26,293 nucleotides of DNA from Propionibacteriaceae bacterium UBA6238. Lineage in GTDB: Bacteria > Actinomycetota > Actinomycetes > Propionibacteriales > Propionibacteriaceae. The notes under the pieces are model-generated. The model was not told where the DNA came from, ran no database searches, and saw nothing but the letters and a program-made list of their open reading frames with translations. Shown here piece by piece: positions 25,009-26,293 of the stretch. The stretch spans positions 21,366 to 47,658 of the forward strand of contig DJWE01000084.1 in the NCBI GenBank assembly GCA_002441465.1, in the 5' to 3' direction. Position numbers and translations under genes: made by a program. Each line of letters begins with the position of its first letter. The first letter of the stretch is position 1.

Positions 25009-26061
25009 ATGACGCGCCTTCCGGATCCCACCGTCCGGCCCGCCGACGCCATCGGCAGGCCAGCCGCCCAGGCCGGTCTGCGTGACCAGTTCGGTCGGGT
25101 GGCCCGCGACCTGCGGGTCTCGGTCACCGATCGCTGCAACCTGCGGTGCACCTACTGCATGCCCGCGGAGGGCCTGCCCTGGATGCCCCAGGCGGAGATG
25201 CTCACCGACGCGGAGATGCTGCGGCTGATCGGGCTCTTCGTCCGGGACGGGGTGACGCAGGTGCGCCTCACCGGTGGCGAGCCGCTGCTACGCCGGTCGC
25301 TCGTCGATCTCGTGGCCGGAATCGCGTCCCTGGAGCCGCGGCCCCGCATCGCGATGACGACCAACGGGGTGGGGCTGGACCGGATCGCGCACCGGCTGGC
25401 AGCTTCGGGGCTCGACCGGGTCAACGTCAGCCTCGACACCATCGACTCCGAGACCTTCACCCGCCTCACCCGGCGCGACCGCCTGCCCGACGTCGAGCTC
25501 GGGCTCAAGGCCGCCGCCGACGCCGGCCTCACCCCGGTCAAGGTCAACGCCGTGGCCATGCGCGGGGTCAACGACCAGTCCGTCGCGGACGTCCTGCAGT
25601 GGTGCCTCGAGCGCGGCTACGAGCTGCGCTTCATCGAGCAGATGCCACTCGACGCCCAGCACGCGTGGGACCGCCGCGACATGGTGACCGCCGACGAGGT
25701 CCGGGCCACCCTCTCCAAGCGGTTCTCCCTCACGCCGCTGCCCGCGGTGGAGCGGGGCAGCGCGCCGGCGGAGCGGTTCCTCGTCGACGGCGGGCCGCAG
25801 ACCGTGGGCATCATCGCCAGCGTCACCGCTCCGTTCTGTGGGGCGTGCGACCGGACCCGCCTGACCGCGGACGGGCAGGTCCGCAACTGCCTCTTCTCCC
25901 GGACCGAGACCGACCTTCGGACCCCGATGCGCGAGGGCGCGTCCGACGACGAGCTGCTCGACCTGATGCGCGGCGAGATGTGGCGCAAGCGCCGGGGGCA
26001 CGGCATCGGCGACCCGGGCTTCGTCCAGCCGGACCGACCCATGTCGGCGATCGGCGGCTGA
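25009..26061 (+). CDS. moaA: GTP 3',8-cyclase (molybdenum cofactor biosynthesis)
   Basis: A 350-residue radical SAM enzyme that converts GTP to 3',8-cyclo-GTP, the first step of molybdopterin synthesis. The N-terminal SAM cluster ligands are Cys43, Cys47 and Cys50 in TDRCNLRCTYCMPAEG. The C-terminal second cluster is CGACDRTRLTADGQVRNC, with the GTP-binding region following. TGGEPLLR and the final GG (SAIGG), needed for activity in the family, are present. I take ATG 25009 because of the leaderless -10 box; two GTG codons at 25000 and 25003 would add three residues. No other moa gene is in the window. It needs two [4Fe-4S] clusters and is thus a likely client of the SUF system. Confidence 0.94.
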   Translation: MTRLPDPTVRPADAIGRPAAQAGLRDQFGRVARDLRVSVTDRCNLRCTYCMPAEGLPWMPQAEMLTDAEMLRLIGLFVRDGVTQVRLTGGEPLLRRSLVDLVAGIASLEPRPRIAMTTNGVGLDRIAHRLAASGLDRVNVSLDTIDSETFTRLTRRDRLPDVELGLKAAADAGLTPVKVNAVAMRGVNDQSVADVLQWCLERGYELRFIEQMPLDAQHAWDRRDMVTADEVRATLSKRFSLTPLPAVERGSAPAERFLVDGGPQTVGIIASVTAPFCGACDRTRLTADGQVRNCLFSRTETDLRTPMREGASDDELLDLMRGEMWRKRRGHGIGDPGFVQPDRPMSAIGG

Positions 26062-26088
26062 CCAGCGCTCCAGCTGCGTCGCCAGCGG

Positions 26089-26293
26089 TCAGCCGTCGGC
26101 CTCGGTCAGGGCGCCGACCGGGACCACCTCGAGGAGGAAGCCCCGCACGCTCACGAAGTCGGCCAGGGACTGGGCGTGGGCGTCACACGCGAGCCAGACC
26201 TTGCGTCGCCCCTCCACGTGGATCTTCGGGTTGCGCCAGACGACGGCATGGACCGCAGCGGCACGACAGCCCTTGGCGCTGCACGCCCGGTCC
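26089..26293 (-). CDS. Small Cys/His-rich protein, 3' part (start outside window)
   Basis: The last 67 residues of a minus-strand gene that runs off the right edge. The sequence begins DRACSAKGCRAAAVHAVVW, followed by NPKIHVEGRRKVWLACDAHA and FVSVRGFLLEVVPVG. The C-x4-C pair and the later CDAH give a four-ligand metal-binding pattern, probably zinc. Short proteins of this form are conserved in actinobacteria near SURF1 genes as I recall, without a known function. It converges on moaA with 27 bases between the stops. It is too short for the listed open frames but the frame is open to the edge and the motif pattern is coherent. Confidence 0.65.
   Translation of the reverse strand, partial: DRACSAKGCRAAAVHAVVWRNPKIHVEGRRKVWLACDAHAQSLADFVSVRGFLLEVVPVGALTEADG

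Overview
The window is high-GC DNA read as Actinomycetota. Three things support this: heavy G/C at third codon positions, frequent GTG and TTG starts with 1 to 4 base stop/start overlaps, and gene order. The order ctaA - ABC permease - ABC ATPase - (membrane protein) - sufR-sufB-sufD-Rieske-sufC-sufS-sufU-sufT is the one I know from the Mycobacterium tuberculosis Rv1456c-Rv1466 region. Here a membrane pyrophosphatase gene sits where mycobacteria carry Rv1459c. Several genes have a TANNNT box 6-7 bases before the start codon, the usual pattern for leaderless actinobacterial mRNAs. I would guess a propionibacterial relative for the left part, with low confidence.

Layout. 1-2822: the 3' end of ctaB (heme O synthase) converges on ctaA (heme A synthase), which follows a two-gene ABC exporter. 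A strong inverted repeat lies between ctaB and ctaA. 2911-5394: hppA, a membrane pyrophosphatase with a lipoprotein-like N-terminus. It lacks in frame about 40 residues that hold essential pyrophosphate-binding motifs. 5592-12202: a compact SUF iron-sulfur cluster operon, sufR-B-D-Rieske-C-S-U-T, divergent from hppA. 12227-13284: a TetR regulator divergent from a small membrane-protein gene broken by a one-base frameshift, with two palindromes 33 bp apart, each centred on one of the two start codons. 13329-16675: an SPFH (band 7) protein with a ribbon-helix-helix partner, then a YtrA-type GntR regulator with an ABC ATPase and permease. Each unit has a perfect AT-rich inverted repeat in front. 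16741-19553: trmL, a 5'-truncated DUF1801 remnant, an RluA-family pseudouridine synthase and ctlX (citrulline hydrolase). 19664-23576: an ABC-F ATPase, a 61-residue zinc-ribbon protein and an ABC exporter half-transporter. 23612-26293: a DinB-like protein, SURF1, moaA and the 3' end of a small Cys/His protein.

How they work together. ctaB, ctaA and SURF1 serve heme A synthesis and cytochrome c oxidase assembly. The SUF genes build Fe-S clusters under probable SufR control, and MoaA is a likely Fe-S client. The regulator-transporter cassettes at 12.2-16.7 kb look accessory. Leucine and valine codon choice seems to move from CTG/GTG toward CTC/GTC between the SUF region and about 20-26 kb, which may mark a different origin or a contig join.

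The main points for follow-up are the catalytic-motif deletion in hppA, the start-codon-centred double operator at 12729-12777, the perfect inverted repeat before the SPFH gene, and the 32-bp divergent leaderless promoter between SURF1 and moaA. I see no tRNA, rRNA, CRISPR array or complete insertion sequence, and no gene-free stretch over 300 bases.
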